NCBI GenBank assembly: GCA_023432005.1
Contig: JAEYVF010000052.1
Coordinates: forward strand, 1-34,130
Direction: 5' to 3'
DNA: 34,130 bases
Origin: Actinomycetes bacterium
GTDB lineage: Bacteria > Actinomycetota > Actinomycetes > Actinomycetales > Microbacteriaceae
Within the stretch, counting starts at the first letter, position 1. Every line of letters begins with the position of its first letter. This document shows, piece after piece, positions 1-8,058 of this stretch. The position numbers and the translations under genes are program-made. The notes below the pieces were generated by a model, which was not told the origin of the DNA, made no database searches, and saw nothing but the letters and a program-made list of their open reading frames with translations.

Positions 1-834
1 CCCGCATCCGTCGCGCCCGTCGCGGCCCCGGTCGCCGCGCCCGCGCCCGTGCCGGCCCCGGTCGCCGCTCCGGTGCCCGCGCCCGCGGCCGACCCCACCG
101 CGCAGGACGGGTCGATGGACCAGAGCAACACCAACAACCTGCTCCAGCTCGCCCGTCGCCTCCACGAGGAGCACGTGCGCGAGGGCATGGAGAAGCGCGA
201 CCAGCTCGTCGCCGAGGGTCACGCGACGGCCGCACGTCTCGTGTCCGAGGCCGAGGCGCAGCAGCGCACCGCGATCGAGGCTCTCGAGGCCGAGAAGTCG
301 GGACTCGAGCGTCGCATCGAGGAGCTGCGCATCTTCGAGTCGGAGTACCGCGAGCAGCTCAAGGGCTACATCGAGGGTCAGCTCCGCGAGCTCGAGTCGG
401 CCGCGCCGATCTCGGCTCCCGAGGCGCCCACGCAGTCGGCCCTCGGTTCCGCCGCTCCCGTGTACGACGCCCCGACGTCGGCCGCGCCGGCATACGAGGC
501 CCCGAGCTACGAGGCGCCCTCGTACGAGGCTCCCGTCGTGGAGAGCGCCCCGGCCGAGTCCCCGGTGGTCGAGAACCCGCCCGCCTACGAGTCGCCCGCG
601 GGCGATCAGCAGGCTCCCCAGGAGTTCGCGGCGCCCGCCTACGGCGGCGACTTCAGCCAGGCTCCCGCACCGCAGCCCGTGAGCGCGTCGGCCCCGCCCG
701 CGTACGCGGGCTTCCCGGCCCCGCAGGTCACGAACGAGTTCCCGGCCCCTCAGCCCGAGCAGTCCTCGCAGCAGCCCGAGTACCCCGCGTACTCGCAGCG
801 CAACACCGAGTTCCCCGGCTTTGGCGGCAACTGA
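1..834 (+). CDS. divIVA: DivIVA/Wag31 polar growth and division scaffold, C-terminal part
   Basis: The reading frame is open from base 1, so the N-terminal membrane-binding DivIVA domain lies outside the window. What is visible is a Pro/Ala/Val linker (about bases 1-105), then a charged helical segment (about 130-400) beginning NNLLQLARRLHEEHVREGME, typical of the second coiled coil of actinobacterial Wag31/DivIVA, then a long Pro/Ala/Glu tail with repeated YEAP units near 490-540, ending FPGFGGN. Family knowledge: these proteins oligomerise at cell poles and recruit the tip-growth cell wall machinery. The following order lspA-rluD-dnaE is the usual actinobacterial context and supports the call. 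The tail is low complexity and probably disordered. The start cannot be given. Confidence 0.9.
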   Translation, partial: PASVAPVAAPVAAPAPVPAPVAAPVPAPAADPTAQDGSMDQSNTNNLLQLARRLHEEHVREGMEKRDQLVAEGHATAARLVSEAEAQQRTAIEALEAEKSGLERRIEELRIFESEYREQLKGYIEGQLRELESAAPISAPEAPTQSALGSAAPVYDAPTSAAPAYEAPSYEAPSYEAPVVESAPAESPVVENPPAYESPAGDQQAPQEFAAPAYGGDFSQAPAPQPVSASAPPAYAGFPAPQVTNEFPAPQPEQSSQQPEYPAYSQRNTEFPGFGGN

Positions 835-1402
835 GCCCCAGGGCACGCCGGACCTCTCGGGGCGCGCGCGCGTGAGCGTGCGCGCCCTCGTGCTGCTCGC
901 CGTCGTCGCCGCAGGCATCTTCGCCCTCGACCAGCTCGCCAAGTTCCTCGTCGTCACGAACCTCGAGGAAGGCGAATCCGTCCCCGTCCTCGGCGAGGTG
1001 CTGCAGTTCCACTTCGTACGGAACTCGGGAGCGGCGTTCTCCCTCGCGAGCGGGTTCACCTGGATCCTGTCGATCGTCGCCGTCGGCGTGATCGTCGCGA
1101 TCGTCGTCTTCGCGAAGCGGATCAAGTCGCCGGCGTGGGCGTGGATGCTCGGCCTGCTGCTCGGCGGCGCCCTCGGCAACGTCACCGACCGCCTGTTCCG
1201 TGAGCCGAGCTTCGGCCAGGGGCACGTGATCGACTTCATCCGCGTGTGGGGCTTCCCGGCGATCTTCAACATCGCGGACATCGCGATCTGCACCGCCATG
1301 GGTCTCTTCCTCCTGCTCACCCTGCGAGGCGTGCACCTCGACGGCACGAGGGCCTCGGAGACGATCTCGCGCGTCCCGACCCCGCCAGCTGCCGGCGAGT
1401 GA
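821..1402 (+). CDS. lspA: Lipoprotein signal peptidase II (LspA)
   Basis: Aspartic protease of the inner membrane that removes signal peptides from diacylglyceryl-modified prolipoproteins. From the TTG at 821 the product is 193 residues. It shows DQLAK (residues 37-41), the conserved FVRNSGAAFS block (65-74), GNVTDR with catalytic Asp123 and FNIAD with catalytic Asp153, and four hydrophobic segments, all as expected for the family. The TTG overlaps the divIVA stop by 14 bases, which would couple translation. In-frame GTG codons at 872 and 878 are alternatives and neither has a convincing ribosome site, so the exact start is open. It precedes the pseudouridine synthase gene by 25 bases. Confidence 0.93.
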   Translation: MAATEPQGTPDLSGRARVSVRALVLLAVVAAGIFALDQLAKFLVVTNLEEGESVPVLGEVLQFHFVRNSGAAFSLASGFTWILSIVAVGVIVAIVVFAKRIKSPAWAWMLGLLLGGALGNVTDRLFREPSFGQGHVIDFIRVWGFPAIFNIADIAICTAMGLFLLLTLRGVHLDGTRASETISRVPTPPAAGE

Positions 1403-1427
1403 GGGCGCGCGTGACGGGAGAGGACTG

Positions 1428-2345
1428 ATGGAGAGCCGCGGGATGCCGATCCCCGACGGACTCGTCGGGGATCGCGCCGACGCGGCCGTCGCTCGGCTGC
1501 TCGGCTTCTCGCGCACCTTCGCGCAGGAGGTGCTCGAGGCGGGCGGCGTGAGGCTCGACGGCGTCGTGCTCGCGAAGTCCGACCGGGTGCGCGCGGGCTG
1601 GCTCGAGGTCGAGTGGGCGCCCAAGCTCGAGCCGACCGTCGTGCCCCAGCTCGTGCCCGGCTTCCACGTCGTGCACGACGACGACGACATCGTCGTCATC
1701 GACAAGCCCGTCGGCGTCGCCGCCCACCCCGCGACCGGCTGGGACGGCCCGACCGTGCTGGGAGCCCTCGCGGGGGCCGGCTACCGGATCGCGACGTCGG
1801 GCGCCGCCGAGCGTCAGGGGATCGTGCACCGCCTCGATGTCGGCACGAGCGGCCTCATGGTCGTCGCGAAGAGCGAGCGAGCCTACTCCGAGCTCAAGCG
1901 CGCCTTCCACGACCGCGAGGTCGACAAGATCTACCACGCCGTCGTCCAAGGGCACCCCGATCCGTTCTCGGGGACGATCGACGCGCCCGTGGGGCGGCAT
2001 CCCGGGTCGAGCTGGAAGTTCGCGGTCACCGCCGACGGCAAGCACGCCGTCACGCACTACGACACGCTCGAGGCGATGCGCGCCGCGACCCTGCTCGAGA
2101 TCCACCTCGAGACGGGGCGCACGCACCAGATCCGCGTGCACATGTCCGCCCAGCGGCACCCGTGCGTGGGCGACATCCTGTACGGGGCCGACCCGACACT
2201 CGCGGCGAAGCTCGGCCTCGCGCGGCAGTGGCTGCACGCCGTGAAGCTCGGATTCAGGCACCCGGGAACGGGTGAGTACGCCGAGTTCGAGACACGCTAC
2301 CCCGACGACCTCCAGCACGCCCTCGACGTCCTCCGTGCCGATTAG
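1428..2345 (+). CDS. rluD: RluA/RluD-family 23S rRNA pseudouridine synthase
   Basis: Converts uridines to pseudouridine, most likely in 23S rRNA. The 305-residue product has an N-terminal S4 RNA-binding domain (about residues 15-65) and the RluA-type catalytic domain with HRLDVGTSG at 134-142, where Asp137 is the nucleophile. RTHQIRVHMS and the G..LYG motif follow as in the family. A strong purine-rich ribosome site (GGGAGAGGA, 1416-1424) sits just before the ATG. Its position between lspA and dnaE is the conserved actinobacterial arrangement. Which uridines it modifies (the RluD, RluC or RluA set) cannot be decided here, so the symbol is by family and context. Confidence 0.93.
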   Translation: MESRGMPIPDGLVGDRADAAVARLLGFSRTFAQEVLEAGGVRLDGVVLAKSDRVRAGWLEVEWAPKLEPTVVPQLVPGFHVVHDDDDIVVIDKPVGVAAHPATGWDGPTVLGALAGAGYRIATSGAAERQGIVHRLDVGTSGLMVVAKSERAYSELKRAFHDREVDKIYHAVVQGHPDPFSGTIDAPVGRHPGSSWKFAVTADGKHAVTHYDTLEAMRAATLLEIHLETGRTHQIRVHMSAQRHPCVGDILYGADPTLAAKLGLARQWLHAVKLGFRHPGTGEYAEFETRYPDDLQHALDVLRAD

Positions 2346-2376
2346 TCTGGAAGCCCGGACCTCGCGACGAGTCCGG
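2343..2376 (+). promoter_or_regulatory. Possible dnaE promoter hexamer and leader hairpin
   Basis: TAGTCT (2343-2348) overlaps the rluD stop codon and fits the actinobacterial TANNNT -10 pattern. It is followed by CCGGAC (2355-2360) and GTCCGG (2371-2376), a 6-bp inverted repeat with a 10-base loop in the presumed leader. No clear -35 is seen. Weak evidence. Confidence 0.3.
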
Positions 2377-2393
2377 TCCGAGGCGGAGACGGC

Positions 2394-5300
2394 GTGACGA
2401 GCAGCGATTCCTTCGTGCACCTGCACGTGCACAGCGAATACAGCATGCTCGACGGCGCTGCGCGCGTGTCCGACCTCATGAAGGAGGTCGCCGCGCAGGG
2501 CATGCCGGGGATCGCCGTGACCGACCACGGCAACAACTTCGGGGCCTTCGACTTCTGGACGCAGGCGAACAACGCGGGCGTGAAGCCCATCATCGGCACC
2601 GAGGCCTACCTCACGCCCGGCACCCACCGCACCGACAAGACGCGCGTGCGATGGGGCAACGGGGGAGAGGACGACGTCTCCGGATCGGGCGCCTACACGC
2701 ACATGACGATGTGGGCCGAGAACACGGAGGGGATGCACAACCTCTTCCGGCTCTCGAGCCTCGCCTCCATCGAGGGCTACTACTTCAAGCCCCGCATGGA
2801 CCGGGAGCTGCTGCAGAGCTACGGCAGGGGCATCATCGCCACGACGGGCTGCCCGTCGGGCGAGGTGCAGACCCGACTCCGGCTCGGCCAGTACGAGGCC
2901 GCGCGGGACGCAGCGGCCGAGTTCCGCGACATCTTCGGCAAGGACAACTTCTTCGTCGAGCTCATGGATCACGGCCTCGGCATCGAGCGCCGGGTCATGA
3001 CGGATCTCGTCCGGCTCGCGAAGGACCTGGGCCTCCCGCTCGTCGCCACCAACGACCTCCACTACACGCACGCGCACGACGCGTCGGCCCACGAGATCCT
3101 GCTGTGCGTGCAGTCGGGGTCGACCCTCGCCGACCCGAAGCGGTTCAAGTTCGACTCGCAGGAGTTCTACCTCAAGACCCCCGCGCAGATGCGGCAGATC
3201 TTCCGCGATCACCCGGATGCGTGCGACAACACCCTGCTCATCGCCGAGCGCTGCGATGTGCAGTTCAACACGAGCGCCAACTACATGCCGCGCTACCCGG
3301 TTCCGGATGGCGAGACCGAGGAGAGCTGGTTCGTCAAGGAGGTCGAGCGCGGCCTCCACGAGCGCTACCCCCATGGCATCTCGGACGAGGTGCGCAAGCA
3401 GGCCGACTACGAGGTCGGCGTCATCACGCAGATGGGGTTCCCCGGCTACTTCCTCGTCGTCGCCGACTTCATCAACTGGTCCAAGGATCACGGAATCCGC
3501 GTCGGCCCGGGCCGCGGCTCGGGCGCCGGATCGATGGCCGCCTACGCCATGAAGATCACCGACCTCGACCCGCTGCGGCACGGTCTCATCTTCGAGCGCT
3601 TCCTCAACCCCGACCGCGTCTCGATGCCCGACTTCGACGTCGACTTCGACGAGCGTCGTCGCGGTGAGGTCATCCGCTACGTCACCGAGAAGTACGGCGA
3701 GGAGCGCGTCGCGCAGATCGTCACCTACGGCACGATCAAGGCCAAGCAGGCGCTCAAGGACTCCGGTCGCGTGCTCGGCTTCCCGTTCTCGATGGGCGAG
3801 AAGCTCACCAAGGCGATGCCGCCCGCCATCATGGGCAAGGACATCCCGCTCTCCGGCATCGTCGACCCCGCGCACGAGCGCTACAAGGAGGCCGGGGACT
3901 TCCGCGCCATCCTCGACACGGATGCGGAGGCGCGCACGGTCTTCGAGACGGCGCGCGGACTCGAGGGCCTCAAGCGCCAGTGGGGCGTGCACGCCGCGGG
4001 CGTCATCATGTCGAGCGAACCGCTCATCGACATCATCCCCATCATGCGCCGCGAGCAGGACGGCCAGATCGTCACGCAGTTCGACTACCCGGCCGCCGAG
4101 TCCCTCGGGCTCATCAAGATGGACTTCCTGGGCCTCCGGAACCTCACCATCATCGACGACGCCCTCGACAACATCGAGGCGAACCGCGGCTTCCGGCCCG
4201 TGCTCGAAGACCTCGAGCTCGACGACCCCGCAGCCTACGAGCTGCTCGGCCGTGGCGACACGCTCGGCGTCTTCCAGCTCGACGGCGGGCCCATGCGCGC
4301 TCTCCTTCGCCTCATGAAGCCCGACAACTTCGAGGACATCTCCGCCGTCATCGCGCTCTACCGGCCAGGTCCCATGGGCGCCAACTCCCACACCAACTAC
4401 GCGCTCCGCAAGAACGGCCAGCAGCCGATCGTGCCGATCCACCCGGAGCTCGAGGAGCCGCTGAGGGACATCCTCGACACCACCTACGGCCTCATCATCT
4501 ACCAGGAGCAGGTGATGGCGATCGCGCAGCGCGTGGCGGGCTTCTCGCTCGGCCAAGCCGACATCCTGCGCCGTGCGATGGGCAAGAAGAAGAAGTCCGA
4601 GCTCGACAAGCAGTACGAGGGCTTCAGCGCCGGGATGAAGGAGCGCGGCTTCTCCGACACGGCGATCAAGACGCTGTGGGACATCCTGCTGCCGTTCTCG
4701 GACTACGCCTTCAACAAGGCCCACTCGGCCGCCTACGGCGTGCTGAGCTACTGGACCGCGTACCTCAAGGCGCACTACCCGGCCGAGTACATGGCCGCGC
4801 TCCTCACGAGCGTCGGCGACGCGCGAGACAAGCTCGCCATGTACCTCAACGAGTGCCGCCGCATGGGGATCCAGGTGCTGCCGCCCGACGTCAACGAGTC
4901 GATCGGATTCTTCGCGGCCGTCGGCGAGGACATCCGCTTCGGCCTCGGCGCCGTCCGCAACGTCGGGTTCGGCGTCGTCGATCAGATCCGCGCCGCACGC
5001 GAGGAGAAGGGCGCGTTCACGTCCTTCCACGACTTCCTGCGCAAGGTGCCCCTCACGGCCCTCAACAAGCGCACGATCGAGTCGCTCATCAAGGCGGGCG
5101 CGTTCGACTCTCTCGGCACCACGCGCCGCGCGCTCATCGAGATCCACGAGGAGGCCGTCGAGTCCGCCGTCTCGGTCAAGCGCAACGAGGCCAACGGCCA
5201 GGTCGGCTTCGACTTCGACTCGCTGTGGGACGAGCCGGCCGCGGTCGACCACGTGCCCGAGCGCCCCGAGTGGTCGAAGAAGGACAAGCTCGCCTTCGAA

Positions 5301-5906
5301 CGCGAGATGCTCGGCCTCTACGTCTCCGAGCATCCCCTCGACGGCCTCGAGGTGCTGCTCGCGAAGCACGCCTCCATCGGCATCGGCGAGCTGCTCGCCT
5401 CCGACAGCATCCAGGACGGCGAGACCGTCACCGTCGCGGGGCTCCTCACGAGCGTGCAGCACCGCACCGCGCGGCAGTCGGGCAACCCCTACGGCGTCGT
5501 GACCGTCGAGGACTTCGGCGGCGAGGTGAGCGTCATGTTCCTCGGCAAGACCTATCAGGAGTTCGCGCCCGGCCTCGCGAGCGACACCATCGCCGTCATC
5601 CGCGCGCGCGTCAGCCAGCGCGATGACGGCATCGGCCTCCACGCGCAGAGCATGTTCCTGCCCGACACCGGGCAGAGCCTCGGATCCGGGCCGCTCGTGA
5701 TCCAGGTGCCCGAGCACCGCGCGACGACCGAGGTCGTCTCGGCACTCGGCGACGTGCTCATCCGGCACCGCGGCGACAACGAGGTGAGGCTGCGCCTCGT
5801 GCGCGGCGACACGGCGCGCCTCTTCGAGATCCCCTACCCGGTCTCCGTCACCGCCGACCTCTACGGCGAGCTCAAGTCGCTCCTCGGTCCCAACTGCGTC
5901 GTCTAG
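2394..5906 (+). CDS. dnaE: DNA polymerase III alpha subunit (replicative, DnaE1 type)
   Basis: Catalytic subunit of the chromosomal replicase, 1170 residues, the normal length for actinobacterial DnaE1. The N-terminal PHP domain opens with HLHVHSEYS (His9, His11, His13) and continues with TDHGNNFGAFDF; these metal ligands suggest an intact PHP site, which in actinobacterial DnaE1 can proofread (family knowledge). The palm carries PDFDVDFDE with Asp413 and Asp415, and KMDFLGL with Asp577, completing the catalytic triad. FNKAHSAAYG lies in the fingers region, and an OB fold starts near residue 1010. The GTG start follows GAGGCGGAG. The gene is 48 bases after rluD and ends in a large inverted repeat. 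Confidence 0.97.
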   Translation: MTSSDSFVHLHVHSEYSMLDGAARVSDLMKEVAAQGMPGIAVTDHGNNFGAFDFWTQANNAGVKPIIGTEAYLTPGTHRTDKTRVRWGNGGEDDVSGSGAYTHMTMWAENTEGMHNLFRLSSLASIEGYYFKPRMDRELLQSYGRGIIATTGCPSGEVQTRLRLGQYEAARDAAAEFRDIFGKDNFFVELMDHGLGIERRVMTDLVRLAKDLGLPLVATNDLHYTHAHDASAHEILLCVQSGSTLADPKRFKFDSQEFYLKTPAQMRQIFRDHPDACDNTLLIAERCDVQFNTSANYMPRYPVPDGETEESWFVKEVERGLHERYPHGISDEVRKQADYEVGVITQMGFPGYFLVVADFINWSKDHGIRVGPGRGSGAGSMAAYAMKITDLDPLRHGLIFERFLNPDRVSMPDFDVDFDERRRGEVIRYVTEKYGEERVAQIVTYGTIKAKQALKDSGRVLGFPFSMGEKLTKAMPPAIMGKDIPLSGIVDPAHERYKEAGDFRAILDTDAEARTVFETARGLEGLKRQWGVHAAGVIMSSEPLIDIIPIMRREQDGQIVTQFDYPAAESLGLIKMDFLGLRNLTIIDDALDNIEANRGFRPVLEDLELDDPAAYELLGRGDTLGVFQLDGGPMRALLRLMKPDNFEDISAVIALYRPGPMGANSHTNYALRKNGQQPIVPIHPELEEPLRDILDTTYGLIIYQEQVMAIAQRVAGFSLGQADILRRAMGKKKKSELDKQYEGFSAGMKERGFSDTAIKTLWDILLPFSDYAFNKAHSAAYGVLSYWTAYLKAHYPAEYMAALLTSVGDARDKLAMYLNECRRMGIQVLPPDVNESIGFFAAVGEDIRFGLGAVRNVGFGVVDQIRAAREEKGAFTSFHDFLRKVPLTALNKRTIESLIKAGAFDSLGTTRRALIEIHEEAVESAVSVKRNEANGQVGFDFDSLWDEPAAVDHVPERPEWSKKDKLAFEREMLGLYVSEHPLDGLEVLLAKHASIGIGELLASDSIQDGETVTVAGLLTSVQHRTARQSGNPYGVVTVEDFGGEVSVMFLGKTYQEFAPGLASDTIAVIRARVSQRDDGIGLHAQSMFLPDTGQSLGSGPLVIQVPEHRATTEVVSALGDVLIRHRGDNEVRLRLVRGDTARLFEIPYPVSVTADLYGELKSLLGPNCVV

Positions 5907-5930
5907 CGCGACGAACCTCGTGCGGCCGAC

Positions 5931-6041
5931 GCGGTCGGGGGACGGATTCGGTTCGCGAGTCGCATGCCCCCGCGCCCTGAACGGGCGCTCCCGCCAGTCC
6001 CGATGCCAGCGACTCGCGAACCGAATCCGACCCCCGGCCGC
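5931..6041. repeat. Long inverted repeat between dnaE and the converging flavin reductase gene
   Basis: Arms 5943-5963 and 6009-6029 are perfect 21-bp reverse complements (GGATTCGGTTCGCGAGTCGC against its complement). After one A/A mismatch (5942/6030) pairing continues through 5931-5941 and 6031-6041 with one T/G pair, giving arms of about 33 bases. The 45-base loop holds a further 6-bp hairpin (GCGCCC 5972-5977, GGGCGC 5983-5988). It lies 25 bases after the dnaE stop and 75 bases from the end of the opposing gene, so it could terminate both transcripts. There is no T tract. It could instead be a dispersed repeat element. Confidence 0.75.
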
Positions 6042-6058
6042 TGTGTAAGCCCGCGTGC

Positions 6059-6087
6059 GGCTTCCCACACCCCGCGACTCGGAAGCC
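6059..6087. terminator. Small hairpin downstream of the flavin reductase gene
   Basis: GGCTTCC (6059-6065) and GGAAGCC (6081-6087) form a 7-bp inverted repeat around a 15-base loop, 29 bases beyond the stop of the minus-strand gene. The neighbouring bases 6074-6098 begin GCGACTCG and end CCGAATC, resembling a decayed copy of the right arm of the larger repeat just upstream. No T tract, so terminator function is a guess. Confidence 0.3.
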
Positions 6088-6115
6088 CGATCCGAATCTC
6101 CCGCGCGTCAGTGGT

Positions 6116-6625
6116 CTACGCGGGGGAGCCGGGGCGCAGGAACTCGCGCTCGTGGTAGAGCATCGCCTCGTCGGGCGCGCCGAGCCCGCCGTCCTCGATC
6201 TGCACGACGATCACCGCGTTGTCGTGCACGGGGTACCGTCCCACGATCCGCCCGAGCATCCAGGCCGGCACGTCCGTGAGGAGGGGGAGGCCGAGCGGGC
6301 CGGGAGCCCAGTGGTCGCCGTCGAAGCGCCTGTCGTGATCGCCTGCGAGCTGGGCCGCGACGTCGCGGTTGCGCGCCCCGAGGATGTGGATGATGACGTG
6401 ATCCGTCTGCTCGATGGCGGGCCAGCTGCTCGCGATGCGTGCCATGTTGAACGTCGCGAGCGGGGGGACGGCGGCGAGCGAGGCGAGCGACGTCGCGGTG
6501 AAGCCGACGGGGCGCCCGTCGGGCGTGCGCGCCGTGATCGCCGACACGCCGGCGGCGAGGCGCCGGAACGCGAGCTTGAATGCCGAGAGGTCGTCGACGA
6601 TCCGGGGTCCGCTGCTGTCTTCCAT
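6116..6625 (-). CDS. Flavin reductase-like FMN-binding split-barrel protein
   Basis: Member of the flavin reductase-like (FMN-binding split barrel) family, which uses NAD(P)H to reduce free flavin for a partner oxygenase, or binds FMN. From the ATG at 6625 the product is 169 residues; the segment FKLAFRRLAAGVSAITARTP, then GRPVGFTATSLASLAAVPPL, is the typical N-terminal core, with the LGARNRDVAAQLAG stretch following. I prefer 6625 because AGGTG lies just upstream; the ATG at 6658 would add 11 residues and sits closer to the shared promoter region with hisD. No oxygenase partner is nearby, so the physiological role is unknown. It converges on dnaE. Confidence 0.85.
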   Translation of the reverse strand: MEDSSGPRIVDDLSAFKLAFRRLAAGVSAITARTPDGRPVGFTATSLASLAAVPPLATFNMARIASSWPAIEQTDHVIIHILGARNRDVAAQLAGDHDRRFDGDHWAPGPLGLPLLTDVPAWMLGRIVGRYPVHDNAVIVVQIEDGGLGAPDEAMLYHEREFLRPGSPA

Positions 6626-6669
6626 CGTCACCTGCAACCGCTCGCGCCATCCGGTCATTCCGGTGCACC

Positions 6670-6679
6670 TACCATTGTC
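6670..6679. promoter_or_regulatory. Candidate overlapping divergent -10 elements (hisD / flavin reductase)
   Basis: On the plus strand TACCAT (6670-6675) lies 9 bases before the hisD ATG, so the transcript would have almost no leader. On the minus strand GACAAT (6679-6674) overlaps it and points towards the flavin reductase gene. No -35 is evident. Inferred from pattern only. Confidence 0.4.
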
Positions 6680-6684
6680 TCGCG

Positions 6685-7992
6685 ATGATCCAGACCCTCG
6701 ACCTCCGTGGCACCCGTCCGACCCGCGCCGAACTGGGTGCCCTCATCCCGCGTGCCCGCGTCGACGTCTCCGTCGCATCGGAGGCCGCGCACGCCCTCAT
6801 CGAGGACGTGCGGGAGCGCGGCTCGGCGGCGCTGCTGGATCAGTCCGAGCGGTTCGACCGCGTGCGTCCCGCGAGGCTGCGGGTGGCGGCAGACGAGATC
6901 GCGGCCGCGGTGGAGGCCCTCGATCCGCAGGTGCGCGCGGCGATCGAGGAGTCCATCGCGCGCGTGCGTCGTGCCTCGGCCGCCCAGGTGCCGCCGCCGG
7001 CCGTGACGGAGCTCGGGCCGGATGCGCGCATCGAGCAGCGCTGGCAGCCCGTGCGTCGCGCGGGCTGCTACGTGCCGGGTGGCAAGGCCGTCTATCCCTC
7101 GAGCGTCATCATGAACGTCGTCCCGGCGCAGGTCGCGGGTGTCGCCTCGGTCGTGCTCGCGTCGCCCCCGCAGGCGGAGTTCGGCGGGGGCGTGCACCCG
7201 ACGATCCTCGCGGCGGCGGGCCTCCTGGGTGTCGCCGACGTGTTCGCGATGGGCGGTGCCGGCGCCATCGGCGCCCTCGCCTACGGCGTGCCCGACGCGG
7301 GTCTCGAGGCCGTCGACGTCGTGACGGGCCCCGGCAACGTCTACGTCGCCGCCGCGAAGCGCCTCGTGCGCGGCGTGGTCGGCATCGACGCGGAGGCGGG
7401 TCCCACCGAGATCCTCGTGATCGCCGACGACTCGGCCGATCCGGTGTTCGTCGCCGCCGACCTCCTGAGCCAGGCGGAGCACGACGAGCTGGCGGCGGCC
7501 ATCCTCGTGACGGATGCGCCCGCCCTCGCGGAGGCCGTGGTCGCCGAGCTCGAGCGGCAGCTCGCCGCGACGCCCCACCGGGAGCGCGCGCAGGCGGCGC
7601 TCGACGCGCCGCAGTCGGCCGTCGTGCTCGTCGACGATCTCGCGGCTGCGGCGGAGTTCAGCAACCTGTACGGACCCGAGCACCTCGAGATCCAGACCGC
7701 CGACGACGATGCGGTGCTCGCCGACATCAGCGACGCGGGGGCGATCTTCCTCGGCGCGTTCTCCCCGGTGAGCGTCGGCGACTACCTCGCCGGGTCGAAC
7801 CACGTGCTGCCGACGGGCGGTCAGGCGCGCTTCTCGTCCGGCCTCGGGGCGGCGACGTTCCTGCGCCCGCAGCAGGTCGTCCGGTACGGCCGCGAGGGGC
7901 TCTCGGACGTCGCTGCGCGCCTGCGCGCCTTCAGCGACGCGGAGCAGCTCCCGGCCCACGGCGACGCCGTCGACGTGCGCTTCCGGGGGTAG
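6685..7992 (+). CDS. hisD: Histidinol dehydrogenase
   Basis: Last enzyme of histidine synthesis; a Zn-dependent, NAD-linked four-electron oxidation of L-histidinol to L-histidine in the cytosol. From the ATG at 6685 it is 435 residues, the normal length. The family signature region is clear: YVPGGKAVYPSSVIMNVVPA, GPGNVYVAAAKR, EAGPTEILVIAD, LLSQAEHDE, and YGPEHLEI with the general-base pair Glu332-His333, then SVGDYLAGSNHVLPTGG. The ATG sits 9 bases after a TACCAT hexamer and has no good ribosome site, consistent with a near-leaderless mRNA. The other his genes are not adjacent in this window. Confidence 0.97.
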   Translation: MIQTLDLRGTRPTRAELGALIPRARVDVSVASEAAHALIEDVRERGSAALLDQSERFDRVRPARLRVAADEIAAAVEALDPQVRAAIEESIARVRRASAAQVPPPAVTELGPDARIEQRWQPVRRAGCYVPGGKAVYPSSVIMNVVPAQVAGVASVVLASPPQAEFGGGVHPTILAAAGLLGVADVFAMGGAGAIGALAYGVPDAGLEAVDVVTGPGNVYVAAAKRLVRGVVGIDAEAGPTEILVIADDSADPVFVAADLLSQAEHDELAAAILVTDAPALAEAVVAELERQLAATPHRERAQAALDAPQSAVVLVDDLAAAAEFSNLYGPEHLEIQTADDDAVLADISDAGAIFLGAFSPVSVGDYLAGSNHVLPTGGQARFSSGLGAATFLRPQQVVRYGREGLSDVAARLRAFSDAEQLPAHGDAVDVRFRG

Positions 7993-8025
7993 CGCGTTCT
8001 CACCGCCATCTGAGGCGCCTTCCGG

Positions 8026-8041
8026 CCGCGCAGCTGTGCGG
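8026..8041 (+). terminator. Possible short hairpin after hisD
   Basis: CCGCGC (8026-8031), loop AGCT, GTGCGG (8036-8041) forms a 6-bp stem with one G-T pair, 34 bases after the hisD stop and just before the nrdR -10-like hexamer. No T tract. Weak. Confidence 0.25.
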
Positions 8042-8045
8042 GGGC

Positions 8046-8051
8046 TACCCT
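8046..8051 (+). promoter_or_regulatory. Candidate -10 for leaderless nrdR
   Basis: TACCCT ends 7 bases before the nrdR ATG, so transcription would begin at or next to the start codon. The GGAGGGG just before the ATG is too close to act as a normal ribosome site, which favours the leaderless reading. Confidence 0.5.
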
Positions 8052-8058
8052 GGAGGGG

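Noticed and set aside
490..545. Tandem repeats in divIVA as a DNA repeat element.
   Set aside because: They encode in-frame YEAP units of a low-complexity protein tail and do not extend outside the gene.
1317..6068. A very long open frame on the minus strand opposite rluD and dnaE.
   Set aside because: It is low in hydrophobic residues, very rich in Arg/Glu/Val/Asp/Leu and matches no family; it is the usual antisense frame created by GC-rich third positions in rluD and dnaE.
6152..6688. Plus-strand frame opposite the flavin reductase gene.
   Set aside because: No family motif; the minus-strand frame has the flavin reductase core.
8000..8058. Possible NrdR box upstream of nrdR or a nearby nrd gene.
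   Set aside because: No paired NrdR-box-like sequence was seen and no ribonucleotide reductase gene is in the window.
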